From contig OX422199.1 in assembly GCA_949130485.1 (NCBI GenBank), positions 2,172,402 through 2,236,401 of the forward strand: a stretch of 64,000 bases of DNA, in the 5' to 3' direction. Positions 41,641 to 54,414 of this stretch are shown one piece after another. The notes under the pieces are model-generated. The model worked only from the letters and a program-made list of their open reading frames with translations. It did not search any database and was not told where the DNA came from. Numbering within the stretch: position 1 is the first letter of the stretch; each line of letters starts with the position of its first letter. The position numbers were made by a program, and so were the translations under genes. This DNA is from Agelas oroides (taxonomy: Eukaryota; Porifera; Demospongiae; Agelasida; Agelasidae).

Positions 41641-43862
41641 GGGTTTGCATTTTTACACTCTTTATGCCCATAGCTTCTTGATAATACGCACCATGCATTA
41701 GTGCAACCTTTGTACCTAGCTAACAAGAGTCGCGAATATACGCGAATATGCATTGACGGCACAATACTTCGCAGCAGGGGACGGTGATATTGGTTGGCCC
41801 GAACAGCTTTGTGCGCCTTTTGTACCGAGAAAGGGTTTACATTTTTACACTCTTCTTCCCCATAGCTTCTTGATAATACGCAACTTGCATTAGTGCACCT
41901 TTGTACCGAGCTAGGAAAAGTCGCGAATGTACGTGGATTTCCATTGACGGCACTATACTGCGCAGCAGGGGACGGTGATATTGGCTGGCCAGAACATATT
42001 TGTGCGCTTTTTGCACCGAGAAATGGTTTCCATTTGTAAACTCTTCATGCCTATAGCTTCTTGATAATATGCACCTTGCATTAGTGCAACATTTGTACCG
42101 AGCTATGAAGAGTCGCGAATGTACGCGTATTTCCATTGGTGGCACTATACTGCGCAGCAGGGGACGGTGATATTGGTTGGCCCGCACAGCTTTGTGCGCC
42201 TTTTGCACCGAGAAAGGGTTTACAATTTTAAACTCTTCATGCCCGTAGCTTCTTGATAATATGCACCTTGCATTAGTGCAACCTTTGTACCGAGCTAGGA
42301 AGAGTCTCGAATGTACGCCAATTTCCATTGACGGCACTATACTGCGAAGCAGGGGACGGTGATATTGGCTGGCCCGCACAGCTTTGTGCGCCTTTTGCAC
42401 CGAGAAAGGGTTTGCATTTTTACACTCTTCATGCCCATAGCTTCTTGATAATACGCACCATGCATTAGTGCAACCTTTGTACCTAGCTAACAAGAGTCGC
42501 GAATATACGCGAATATGCATTGACGGCACAATACTTCGCAGCAGGGGACGGTGATATTGGTTGGCCCGAACAGCTTTGTGCGCCTTTTGTACCGAGAAAG
42601 GGTTTACATTTTTACACTCTTCTTCCCCATAGCTTCTTGATAATACGCAACTTGCATTAGTGCACCTTTGTACCGAGCTAGGAAAAGTCGCGAATGTACG
42701 TGGATTTCCATTGACGGCACTATACTGCGCAGCAGGGGACGGTGATATTGGCTGGCCAGAACATATTTGTGCGCTTTTTGCACCGAGAAATGGTTTCCAT
42801 TTGTAAACTCTTCATGCCTATAGCTTCTTGATAATATGCACCTTGCATTAGTGCAACATTTGTACCGAGCTATGAAGAGTCGCGAATGTACGCGTATTTC
42901 CATTGGTGGCACTATACTGCGCAGCAGGGGACGGTGATATTGGTTGGCCCGCACAGCTTTGTGCGCCTTTTGCACCGAGAAAGGGTTTGCATTTTTACAC
43001 TCTTTATGCCCATAGCTTCTTGATAATACGCACCATGCATTAGTGCAACCTTTGTACCTAGCTAACAAGAGTCGCGAATATACGCGAATATGCATTGACG
43101 GCACAATACTTCGCAGCAGGGGACGGTGATATTGGTTGGCCCGAACAGCTTTGTGCGCCTTTTGTACCGAGAAAGGGTTTACATTTTTACACTCTTCTTC
43201 CCCATAGCTTCTTGATAATACGCAACTTGCATTAGTGCACCTTTGTACCGAGCTAGGAAAAGTCGCGAATGTACGTGGATTTCCATTGACGGCACCATAC
43301 TGCGCAGCAGGGGACGGTGATATTGGCTGGCCAGAACATATTTGTGCGCTTTTTGCACCGAGAAATGGTTTCCATTTGTAAACTCTTCATGCCCATAGCT
43401 TCTTGATAATATGCACCTTGCATTAGTGCAACATTTGTACCGAGCTATGAAGAGTCGCGAATGTACGCGTATTTCCATTGGTGGCACTATACTGCGCAGC
43501 AGGGGACGGTGATATTGGTTGGCCCGCACAGCTTTGTGCGCCTTTTGCACCGAGAAAGGGTTTACAATTTTAAACTCTTCATGCCCGTAGCTTCTTGATA
43601 ATATGCACCTTGCATTAGTGCAACCTTTGTACCGAGCAAGGAAGAGTCGCGAATGTACGCGTATTTCCATTGACTGCACTATACTGCGCAGCAGGGGACG
43701 GTGATATTGGCTGGCCCGCACAGCTTTGTGCGCCTTTTGCACCGAGAAAGGGTTTACAATTTTAAACTCTTCATGCCCGTAGCTTCTTGATAATATGCAC
43801 CTTGCATTAGTGCAACCTTTGTACCGAGCTAGGAAGAGTCTCGAATGTACGCCAATTTCCAT
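41641..43862 (+). repeat. Tetramer/trimer higher-order repeats of family A
   Basis: A distinctive pair of monomers (GCTAACAAGAGTCGCGAATA followed by CTCTTCTTCCCCATAGC) recurs at spacings of 767 and 575 bp, that is four and three monomers, each one base short. The missing base lies in GTGCACCTTTG, where most monomers read GTGCAACCTTTG. Confidence 0.8.
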
Positions 43863-46800
43863 TCACGGCACTATACTGCGGAGCAGGGGACGGTGATATT
43901 GGCTGGACCGCACAGCTTTGTGCGCCTTTTGCACCTAGAAAGACTTTACAATTTTAAACTCTTCATGCCCATAGCTTCTTGATAATATGCACCTTGCATT
44001 AGTGCAACGTTTGTACTGAGCTAGGAAGAGTCGCGAATGTACGCCAATTTCCATTGACGGCACTATACCGCGCAGTAGGGAACGGTGATATTGGCTGGCC
44101 AGCATAGCTTTGTGCGCCTTTTGCACCGAGAAAGGGTTCACATTTTTAAACTCTTCATGCCCATAGCTTCTTAATATTATGCACCTTGCATTAGTGCAAC
44201 CTTTGTACCGAGCTAGGAAGAGGAGCGAATTTTCGCCAATTTCCATTGACGGCACTATACTGCGCAGCAGGGGACGGTGATATTGGCTGGCCCGCACAGC
44301 TTTGTGCGCCTTTAACACCGAGAAAGGGTTTATATTTTTAAACTCTTCATGCCCATAGCTTCTTGATAATATGCACCTTGCACTAGTGCAACCTTTGTAC
44401 CGAGCAAGGAAGAGTCGCGAATGTACGCCAATTTCCATTGACTGCACTATACTGCGCAGCAGGGGATGTGATATTGGCTGGTCCGCTCAGCTTTGTGCAC
44501 CTTTTGCACCGAGAAAAGGTTTACAATTTTAAACTCTTCATGCCCGTAGCTTCTTGATAATATGCACCTTGCATTAGTGCAACCTTTGTACCGAGCTAGG
44601 AAGAGTCTCGAATATACGCCAATTTCCATTGTCGGCACTATACTGCGGAGCAGGGGACGGTGATATTGGCTGGACCGCACAGCTTTGTGCGCCTTTTGCA
44701 CCTAGAAAGAGTTTACAATTTTAAACTCTTCATGCCCATAGCTTCTTGATAATATGCACCTTGCATTAGTGCAACCTTTTTACCGAGCTAGGAAGAGTCG
44801 CGAATGCACGCCAATTTCCATTCACGGCACTATACTGCGTAGCAGAGGACGGTGATATTGGCTGGCCCGCACAGCTTTGTGCGCCTTTTGCACCTAGAAA
44901 GGGTTTACAATTTTAAACTCTTCATGCTCATAGCTGCTTGATAATATGCACCTTTCATTAGTGGAACATTTGTACCGAGCTTGGAAGAGTCGTGAATGTA
45001 CGCAAATTTCCATTGACGGTACTATACTGCGAAGCAGGGGACGGTGATATTGGCTGGCCCGCACAGCTTTGTGCGCCTTTTGCACAGAGAAAGGGTATAC
45101 AATTTTAAACTCTTCATGCCCATAGCTTCTTGATAGTATGCACCTTCCATTAGTGCAACCTTTGTACCGAGCTAGGAAGAGTCGCGAATGTACGCCAATT
45201 TCCATTGACAGCATTATACTGCGCAGCAGGGGATGGTGATATTGGCTGGCCAGCACAGCTTTGTGCGCCTTTTGCACTGAGAAAGGGTTTACATTTTTAA
45301 ACTCTTCATGCCCATAGCTTCTTTATAATATGCACCTTGCATTAGTGCAACCTTTGTACCGAGCTAGGAAGTGTCGCGAATGTACGAGAATTTCCATTGA
45401 AGGCACTACATTGCGCAGCAGGAGACGGTGATATTGGCTGGCCCGCACAGCTTTGTGCGCCTTTTGCACATAGAAAGGGTTTACATTTTCTTGCTCACAG
45501 CTTCTTGATAATAAGCACCTTGCATTAGTGCAACCTTTGTACCGAGCTAGGAAGTGTCGCGAATGAACGCGAATTTCGATTGACGGCATTATACTGCGCC
45601 GAAGGGGACGGTGATATTGGCTGGCCCGCACAGCGTTGTTCGCCTTTTGTACCGAGAAAGGGTTTACATTTTTAAACTCTTCATGCCCATAGCTTCTTGA
45701 TAATATGCACCTTGCATTAGTGAAACCTTTGTACCAAGCTAGGAAGAGTAGCGAATGTTAGCGAATTTCCATTGACGGCACTATACTGCGCATCAGGGGA
45801 CGGTGATACTGGCTGGCCCGCACAGCTTTGTATGCCTTTTGCACCAAGAAAGGGTTTACATTTTTAAACTCATCATGCCCATAGATTCTTGATAATATGC
45901 ACCTTGCATTAGTGCAACCTTTGTTCCGAGGTGGGAAGAGTCGCGAATGTACGCGAATTTCCATTGACAGCACTGTACTGCGCAGCAGGGGACGGTGATA
46001 TTGGCTGGCCCGCACAGCTTTGTGCGCTTTTGCACCTGGAAAGGGTTTACATTTGTAAACTCTTCATGCCCATAGATTCTTGATAATATGCATCTTGCAT
46101 TAGTGCAACCTTTGTTCCGAGGTAGGAAGAGTCGCGAATGTACGCGAATTTCCATTGACGGCACTATACTGCGCAGCAGGGGACGGTGATATTGGCTGGC
46201 CCGCACAGCTTTGTGCGCCTTTAGCACCGACAAAGGGTTTATATTTTTAAACTCTTCATGCCCATAGCTTCTTGATAATATGCACCTTGCATTAGTGCAA
46301 CCTTTGTACCGAGCTTGGAAGAGTCGCGAATCTACGCGAGTTTCCATTGACGGCACTATACTGCGCAGCAGGGGACGGTCATATTGGCTGGCAAGAACAG
46401 CTTTGTGCGCCTTTTGCACCGAGAAAGGGTTTACATTTTTAAACTCTTCATGCTCATAGCTTCTTGATAATATGCACCTTGCTTTAGTGCAACCTTTGTA
46501 CCGAGCTAGGAAGGGTAGCGAATGTTCGCGAATTTCCATTGACGGCACTATACTGCGCAGCAGGGGACGGCGATATTGGCTGGCCCGCACAGCTTTGTGT
46601 GCCTTTTGCACCAAGAAAGGGTTTACATTTTTAAACTCTTCATGCCCATAGCTTCTTCATAATATGCACCTTGCATTAGTGCCACCTTTGTTCCGAGGTG
46701 GGAAGAGTCGCGAATCTACGCGAATTTCCATTGATAGCACTATACTGCGCAGCAGGGGACGGTGATATTGGCTGGCCCGCACAGCTTTGTGCGCCTTTTG

Positions 46801-47768
46801 CACCGAGAAAGGTTTTACATTTGTAAACTCTTCACGCCCATAGCTTCTTGATAATATGCACCTTGCATTAGTGCAACCTTTGTACCGAGCTAGGAAGAGT
46901 CGCGAATGTACGAGAATTTCCATTGAAGGCACTACACTGAGCAGCAGGAGACGGTATTGGCTGGCCCGCATAGCTTTGTGCGCCTTTTGCACCGAGAAAG
47001 GGTTTACATTTTCTTGCCCACAGTTTCTTGATAATAAGCACCTTGCATTAGTGCAACCTTTGTACCGAGCTAGGAAGAGTCGCGAATGAACGCGAATTTC
47101 GATTGACGGCATTATACTGCGCCGAAAGGGACGGTGATATTGGCTGGCCCGCACAGCGTTGTTCGCCTTTAGTACCGAGAAAGGGTTTACATTTTTAAAC
47201 TCTTCATGCCCATAGGCTTCTTGATAATATGCACCTTTCATTAGTGCAACCTTTGTACCGAGCTAGGAAGAGTCGCGAATGTACGCCAATTTCCATTGAC
47301 GGCACTATACTGCGCAGCAAGGGATGGTGATATTGGCTGGCCCGAACAGTTTTGTGCGCCTTTTGCACCGAGAAAGGGTTTACATTTTTAAACTCTTCAT
47401 GCCCATAGCTTCTTGATAATATGCACCTTGCATTAGTGCAACCTTTGTACCGAGCTAGGAAGAGTCGCGAATGTACGCCAATTTCCATTGACAGCACTGC
47501 TTTGTGCGCCTTTTGCACCGAGAAAGGGTTTACATTTTTAAACTCTTCTTGCCCAAAGCTTCTTGATAATAAGCACCTTGCATTAGTGCAACATTTGTAC
47601 CGAGCTAGGAAGAGTCGCGAATGAACGCGAATTTCGATTGACGGCATTATACTGCGCCGAAGGGGACGGTGATATTTGCTGGACCGCACAGAGTTGTGCG
47701 CATTTTGCACCGAGAAAGGGTTTACATTTTTAAACTCTTCTTGCCCAAAGCTTCTTGATAATAAGCAC

Positions 47769-50071
47769 CTTGCATTAGTGCAACATTTGTACCGAGCTAG
47801 GAAGAGTCGCGAATGTACGCCAATTTCCATTGACGGCATTATACTGCGCAGCAGGGGATTGTGATATTGGCTGGCCAGCACAGCTTTGTGCGCCTTTTGC
47901 ACCGAGAAAGGGTTTACATTTTTAAACTCTTCATGCCCATAGCTTCTTGATAATATGCACCTTGCATTAGTGCAACCTTTGTACCGAGCTAGGAAGAGTC
48001 GCGAATGTACGAGAATTTCCATTGAAGGCACTACACTGCGCAGCAGGAGACGGTGATATTGGCTGGCCCGCACAGCTTTGTGCGCCTTTTGCACCGAGAA
48101 AGTGTTTACATTTTTAAACTCTTCATGCCCAAAGCTTCTTGATAATAAGCACCTTGCATTAGTGCAACCTTTGTACCGAGCTAGGAAGAGTCGCGAATGA
48201 ACGAGAATTTCGATTGACGGCATTATACTGCGCCGAAGGGGACGGTGATATTGGCTGGACCGCACAGCGTTGTGCGCCTTTTGTACCGAGAAAAGGTTTA
48301 CATTTTTGAACTCTTCATGCCGATAGCTTCTTGATAAAGTGCATCTTGTATTAGTGCAACCTTTGTATCGAGCTAGGAAGAGTCGCGAACGTACGCGAAT
48401 ATCCATTGACGGCACTATGCTGCGCAGCAGGGGACGGTGATATTGGCTGGCCCGCACTGCTTTGTGCGGCTTTTGCACCGAGAAAGGGTTCACATTTTTA
48501 AACTCATCATGCCCAAGGCTTCTTGATAATATGCATTTTGCATTATTGCAACCTTTGTACCGAGCTATGAAGAGTCGCGAATGTACGCCAAGTTTCATTG
48601 ACGGCACTATACTGCGCATCAGGGGACGGTGATATTGGCTGGCCCGCACTGCTTTGTGCGGCTTTTGCACCGAGAAAGGGTTTACATTTTTAAACTCTTC
48701 ATGACCATAGCTTCTTGATAATATGCACCTTGCATTAGTGCAACCTTTGTACCGAGCTAGGAAGAGTCGCGGATGTACGAGAATTTCCATTGAAGGCACT
48801 AAACTGCGTAGCAGGAGACGGTGATATTGGCTGGCCCGCACAGCTTTGTGCGCCTTTTGCACCGACAAAGGGTTTACATTGTTAAACTCTTCTTGCCCAC
48901 AGCTTCTTGATAATAAGCACCTTGCATTAGTGCAACATTTGTACCGAGCTAGGAAGAGCCGCGAATGAACGCGAATTTCGATTGACGGCATTATACTGCG
49001 CCGAAGGGGACGGTGATATTGGCTGGCCCGCACAGCGTTGTGCGCCTTTTGTACCGAGAAAGGGTTTACATTTTTAAACTCTTCATGCCCATAGATTCTT
49101 AATAATATGCATCTTGTATTAGTGCAACCTTTGTACCGAGCTAGGAAGAGTCGCGAATGTACGCCAATTTCCATTGACGGCACTATACTGCGCAGCAGGG
49201 GACGGTGATATTGGCTGGCCCGCACTGCTTTGTGCGGCTTTTGCACCGAGAAAGGGTTTACATTTTTAAACTCTTCATGACCATAGCTTCTTGATAATAT
49301 GCACCTTGCATTAGTGCAACCTTTGTACCGAGCTAGGAAGAGTCGCGGATGTACGAGAATTTCCATTGAAGGCACTAAACTGCGTAGCAGGAGACGGTGA
49401 TATTGGCTGGCCCGCACAGCTTTGTGCGCCTTTTGCACCGACAAAGGGTTTACATTGTTAAACTCTTCTTGCCCACAGCTTCTTGATAATAAGCACCTTG
49501 CATTAGTACAACATTTGTACCGAGCTAGGAAGAGCCGCGAATGAACGCGAATTTCGATTGACGGCATTATACTGCGCCGAAGGGGACGGTGATATTGGCT
49601 GGCCCGCACAGCGTTGTGCGCCTTTTGTACCGAGAAAGGGTTTACATTTTTAAACTCTTCATGCCCATAGATTCTTAATAATATGCATCTTGTATTAGTG
49701 CAACCTTTGTACCGAGCTAGGAAGAGTCGCGAATGTACGCCAATTTCCATTGACGGCACTATACTGCGCAGCAGGGGATGGAGATATTGGCTGGCCCGCA
49801 CAGCTTTGTGCGCCTTTTGCACCGAGAAAGGGTTTATATTTTTAAACTCTTCATGCCCATAGCTTCTTGATAAAATGCACCTTGCATTACTGTAACCTTT
49901 GTACCGAGCTAGGAAGAGTCGCGAATTACGCGATTTTCTATTGACGGCACTATACTGCGCCGCAGGGGACGGTGATATTGGCAGGCCCGTACAGCTTTGT
50001 GCGCCTTTTGCACGGAGAAAGGGTTTACCATTTTAAACTCTTCATGCCCATAGCTTCTTGATAATATGCAC
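47769..50071 (+). repeat. 2303-bp near-identical tandem duplication, copy 1
   Basis: Twelve monomers (one base short of 2304) repeated directly in the following 2303 bp. Sampled stretches are identical, including rare variants such as GATTGTGATATT, GAACGTACGCGAATATCC, TTAGTACAACATTTG and GCGAATTACGCGATTTTC. Inside each copy a 576-bp trimer is itself repeated (for example 48661 and 49237). Some breakpoint bases are ambiguous because the monomers are alike. Confidence 0.9.
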
Positions 50072-52374
50072 CTTGCATTAGTGCAACATTTGTACCGAGC
50101 TAGGAAGAGTCGCGAATGTACGCCAATTTCCATTGACGGCATTATACTGCGCAGCAGGGGATTGTGATATTGGCTGGCCAGCACAGCTTTGTGCGCCTTT
50201 TGCACCGAGAAAGGGTTTACATTTTTAAACTCTTCATGCCCATAGCTTCTTGATAATATGCACCTTGCATTAGTGCAACCTTTGTACCGAGCTAGGAAGA
50301 GTCGCGAATGTACGAGAATTTCCATTGAAGGCACTACACTGCGCAGCAGGAGACGGTGATATTGGCTGGCCCGCACAGCTTTGTGCGCCTTTTGCACCGA
50401 GAAAGTGTTTACATTTTTAAACTCTTCATGCCCAAAGCTTCTTGATAATAAGCACCTTGCATTAGTGCAACCTTTGTACCGAGCTAGGAAGAGTCGCGAA
50501 TGAACGAGAATTTCGATTGACGGCATTATACTGCGCCGAAGGGGACGGTGATATTGGCTGGACCGCACAGCGTTGTGCGCCTTTTGTACCGAGAAAAGGT
50601 TTACATTTTTGAACTCTTCATGCCGATAGCTTCTTGATAAAGTGCATCTTGTATTAGTGCAACCTTTGTATCGAGCTAGGAAGAGTCGCGAACGTACGCG
50701 AATATCCATTGACGGCACTATGCTGCGCAGCAGGGGACGGTGATATTGGCTGGCCCGCACTGCTTTGTGCGGCTTTTGCACCGAGAAAGGGTTCACATTT
50801 TTAAACTCATCATGCCCAAGGCTTCTTGATAATATGCATTTTGCATTATTGCAACCTTTGTACCGAGCTATGAAGAGTCGCGAATGTACGCCAAGTTTCA
50901 TTGACGGCACTATACTGCGCATCAGGGGACGGTGATATTGGCTGGCCCGCACTGCTTTGTGCGGCTTTTGCACCGAGAAAGGGTTTACATTTTTAAACTC
51001 TTCATGACCATAGCTTCTTGATAATATGCACCTTGCATTAGTGCAACCTTTGTACCGAGCTAGGAAGAGTCGCGGATGTACGAGAATTTCCATTGAAGGC
51101 ACTAAACTGCGTAGCAGGAGACGGTGATATTGGCTGGCCCGCACAGCTTTGTGCGCCTTTTGCACCGACAAAGGGTTTACATTGTTAAACTCTTCTTGCC
51201 CACAGCTTCTTGATAATAAGCACCTTGCATTAGTGCAACATTTGTACCGAGCTAGGAAGAGCCGCGAATGAACGCGAATTTCGATTGACGGCATTATACT
51301 GCGCCGAAGGGGACGGTGATATTGGCTGGCCCGCACAGCGTTGTGCGCCTTTTGTACCGAGAAAGGGTTTACATTTTTAAACTCTTCATGCCCATAGATT
51401 CTTAATAATATGCATCTTGTATTAGTGCAACCTTTGTACCGAGCTAGGAAGAGTCGCGAATGTACGCCAATTTCCATTGACGGCACTATACTGCGCAGCA
51501 GGGGACGGTGATATTGGCTGGCCCGCACTGCTTTGTGCGGCTTTTGCACCGAGAAAGGGTTTACATTTTTAAACTCTTCATGACCATAGCTTCTTGATAA
51601 TATGCACCTTGCATTAGTGCAACCTTTGTACCGAGCTAGGAAGAGTCGCGGATGTACGAGAATTTCCATTGAAGGCACTAAACTGCGTAGCAGGAGACGG
51701 TGATATTGGCTGGCCCGCACAGCTTTGTGCGCCTTTTGCACCGACAAAGGGTTTACATTGTTAAACTCTTCTTGCCCACAGCTTCTTGATAATAAGCACC
51801 TTGCATTAGTACAACATTTGTACCGAGCTAGGAAGAGCCGCGAATGAACGCGAATTTCGATTGACGGCATTATACTGCGCCGAAGGGGACGGTGATATTG
51901 GCTGGCCCGCACAGCGTTGTGCGCCTTTTGTACCGAGAAAGGGTTTACATTTTTAAACTCTTCATGCCCATAGATTCTTAATAATATGCATCTTGTATTA
52001 GTGCAACCTTTGTACCGAGCTAGGAAGAGTCGCGAATGTACGCCAATTTCCATTGACGGCACTATACTGCGCAGCAGGGGATGGAGATATTGGCTGGCCC
52101 GCACAGCTTTGTGCGCCTTTTGCACCGAGAAAGGGTTTATATTTTTAAACTCTTCATGCCCATAGCTTCTTGATAAAATGCACCTTGCATTACTGTAACC
52201 TTTGTACCGAGCTAGGAAGAGTCGCGAATTACGCGATTTTCTATTGACGGCACTATACTGCGCCGCAGGGGACGGTGATATTGGCAGGCCCGTACAGCTT
52301 TGTGCGCCTTTTGCACGGAGAAAGGGTTTACCATTTTAAACTCTTCATGCCCATAGCTTCTTGATAATATGCAC
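50072..52374 (+). repeat. 2303-bp near-identical tandem duplication, copy 2
   Basis: Partner of 47769-50071. The copies diverge again just after the GCATTAGTGCAAC dyad near 52390, where copy 2 continues with CTTTG and copy 1 runs into the ATTTG of copy 2. The near-identity marks this as the youngest rearrangement in the window, lying only about 400 bp from the retrotransposon insertion. Confidence 0.9.
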
Positions 52375-52784
52375 CTTGCATTAGTGCAACCTTTGTACCG
52401 AGCTAGGAAGAGTCGCGAATGTACGCGATTTTGCATTAACTGCACTATACTGCGCCGCAGGGGACGGTGATATTTGCTGGCCCGCACAGCTTTGTGCGCC
52501 TTTTGCACCGATAAAGGGTTTACATTTTTAAACTCTTCATGCCCATAGCTTCTTGATAATATGCACCTTGCATTAGTGCAACCTTTGTAGCGAGCTAGGA
52601 AGAGTCGCGAATTACACGATTTTCCATTGACGGCACTATACTGCGCAGCAGGGGACGGTGATATTGGCAGGCCCGTATAGATTTGTGCGCCTTTTGCACC
52701 GAGAAAGGGTTTATATTTTTAAACTCTTCATGCCCATAGCTTCTTGATAATATGCACCTTGCATTAGTGCAACCTTTGTACCGA

Positions 52785-53889
52785 ACTGCTGTCCTCCCAA
52801 CTAGTCATCTTCTCCCTCGTGTCTCACATCCTTGAACAAAACCAGGAGTATGGATATGACGTCATAGCCGATCAGCTGCAGAGCAAGGCCACCATCAGAA
52901 ACGGAACAAAGAAATGAGCTCCAAAGAGGCAGATGACCTCTACAGGCAACTGCCAGGCCAACTGCAGAAAGCAATGGACCCTGCCAAGGAGAAAGGCGCC
53001 TCCACCTGGCTCACAGCTCTCCCCCTCAAGGAACATGGCTTTTCACTGCATAGGGCTGCTTTCCACGATGCCATGGCCCTGCGTACAGATGGTCTCCCTC
53101 AAATCTCCCGTCCAAGTGCGACTGCGGCAACCATTTCACTGCTGAACATGCACTCTCATGTGCCAAAGGAGGTTTTCCATCCATCAGGCACAACGAAATC
53201 CGTGATCTTACGGCCAATCTCCTCACAGAAGTGTGTAGTGAGGTGTGCATTGAACCCAACCTGCAGCCAACTACGTCAGACCAACTGTCTGGAGCCACTG
53301 CCAATTCACATGATGGGGCGAGGCTTGATGTCTCAGCAAACGGAGTGTGGGGTGGGAGATTTGAAAAGACATTTTTTGTTGTGCGAGTCTTCAACCGCCA
53401 CGCCCCCTCTAACAAGAACCAGACACCTTCCGCCTGCTACAGAAAGCATGAGAAGGAGAAAAAACGAGTTTATGAACAGAGGATACGTGAAGTGGAGCAC
53501 TGGTCTTTTACTCCACTTGTTTTCTCGGCCACAGGAGGAATGGGGAGAGAGGCTACTCGTTTCTATAAACGCCTGGCCTCCATGCTCGTTCAGAAGTGGG
53601 ATCATCCTTACACCACCACACTCTGGTGGCTAAGGTGTCGTCTGACCTTTTCTCTCATCCGTTCAGCCATCCAAGCCCTACGAGGAGCAAGATCATCTCG
53701 AGGCCAAGCCGCCCACCCCCCAGCAGCCATAGACCTTGCCATCACTGAGTCCTATATTACACCAGATTTTTAATCTCTTTGTCTCACCCAAGTTTCCTTT
53801 TTGTTTTGTATATACAATACCACTTACTATACATTTTGTTCCGTTGTATCACGTGCAGTGCATGTGGGTAAATAATAAAAAATAAAAAA
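52785..53889 (+). mobile_element. 5'-truncated non-LTR retrotransposon (LINE) tail inserted in array A
   Basis: The satellite is interrupted between TTTGTACCGA and GCTAGAAAGAG, which are contiguous in other monomers. The 1.1-kb insert has different base composition, carries the end of a reverse-transcriptase polyprotein on the plus strand, a short 3' UTR (about 53774-53870), and an A-rich tail of AATAA-like units (53871-53889). Truncation at the 5' end plus an A-rich tail is typical of target-primed retrotransposition. I see no clear target-site duplication, so the insertion was blunt or used a very short one. Confidence 0.88.
52787..53773 (+). pseudogene. Broken C-terminal part of a LINE reverse-transcriptase protein
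   Basis: Three plus-strand segments in different frames together match the C-terminal end, past the catalytic RT core, of LINE polyproteins common in sponges and cnidarians. Segment 1 (about 52787-52912) ends at a TGA after NGTKK. Segment 2 (52914 to about 53083) contains KEKGAS and WLTALPLKEHGF. Segment 3 (from about 53084 to TAA at 53773) has a zinc-knuckle-like CDC-x7-H-x3-C (53117-53161), RHNEIRD (53186-53206), ARLDV (53318-53332) and a FFVVRVF stretch. In the family as I recall it this last stretch reads FxDVRVFNP. Here the aspartate codon is GTT at 53378-53380, so a residue that may belong to a restriction-like endonuclease site is lost. Two frameshifts, the substitution and the missing RT core make it non-functional. 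Family placement is from memory and not database-checked. Confidence 0.82.
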
Positions 53890-54414
53890 GCTAGAAAGAG
53901 TCGCAAGTGTACGCGAATTTCCATTGACTGCACTATACTGCGCCGCAAGGGACGGTGATATTGGAAGGCCCGTACAGCATTGTGCGCCTTTAGCATCGAG
54001 AAAGGGTTTCCTTTTTTAAACTCTTCATGCCCATAGCTTCTTGATAATATGCACCTTGCATTAGTGCAACCTTTGTACCGAGCTAGGAAGTGTCGCGAAT
54101 GGACGCGAATTTCCATTGACTGCACTGTACTGCCCAGCAGGGGACGGTGATATTGGCAGGCCCGTACAGCTTTGTGCGCCTTTTGCACCGAGAAAGGGTT
54201 TACATTTTTAAACTCCTCATGCCCATAGCTTCTTGATAATATGCACTTTGCATTAGTGCACCTTTCGTACCGAGCTAGGAAGAGTCGCGAATGTGCGCGA
54301 ATTTCCTTTGACTGCACTATACTGCGCCGCAGGGGACGGTGATATTGGCTGGTCTGCACAGCTTTGTGCGCCTTTTGCACCGAGAAAGGGTTTACATTTT
54401 TAAACTCTTCATGC
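53890..54414 (+). repeat. Last family A monomers between the LINE and family B
   Basis: About 2.7 family A monomers resume exactly where the array was cut, beginning GCTAGAAAGAGTCGC, with somewhat more substitutions than the main array. The last unit stops at CTCTTCATGC and joins family B directly. Confidence 0.93.

Larger units (their letters stand above)
1..52784 (+). repeat. Satellite family A array, 192-bp monomer, about 270 copies
   Basis: Head-to-tail tandem repeat in one orientation over the whole interval; the window starts inside it, so its left end is not seen. The basic monomer is 192 bp, with a common 196-bp variant and occasional small indels. Conserved landmarks in order are the dyad TTGCATTAGTGCAA, a GCGAATTTCCATTGACGG block, an A-family CGCACA-GCTT-TGTGCG hairpin, and GTGC-N7-GCAC. 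Monomers differ mostly by point changes at recurring positions. No transposon interrupts the array before 52785. One unit is close to a nucleosome plus linker in length. No gene is supported inside. Strand is given in the orientation where the TTGCATTAGTGCAA dyad reads forward. A centromeric or heterochromatic role is inference. Confidence 0.97.

Noticed and set aside
825-52508. Dozens of minus-strand ORFs of 60-1323 codons as a tandem gene family
   Set aside because: They are the 192-bp satellite read in its one open frame. They end where a 196-bp monomer or small indel shifts frame, or at scattered stop substitutions. Frequent monomer variants are amino-acid changing, with no third-position bias, and there are no conserved starts or signals.
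1-52784. CRISPR array
   Set aside because: The period is 192 bp with no alternation of constant repeats and unique spacers, and the whole unit is repeated. The surrounding DNA is eukaryotic.
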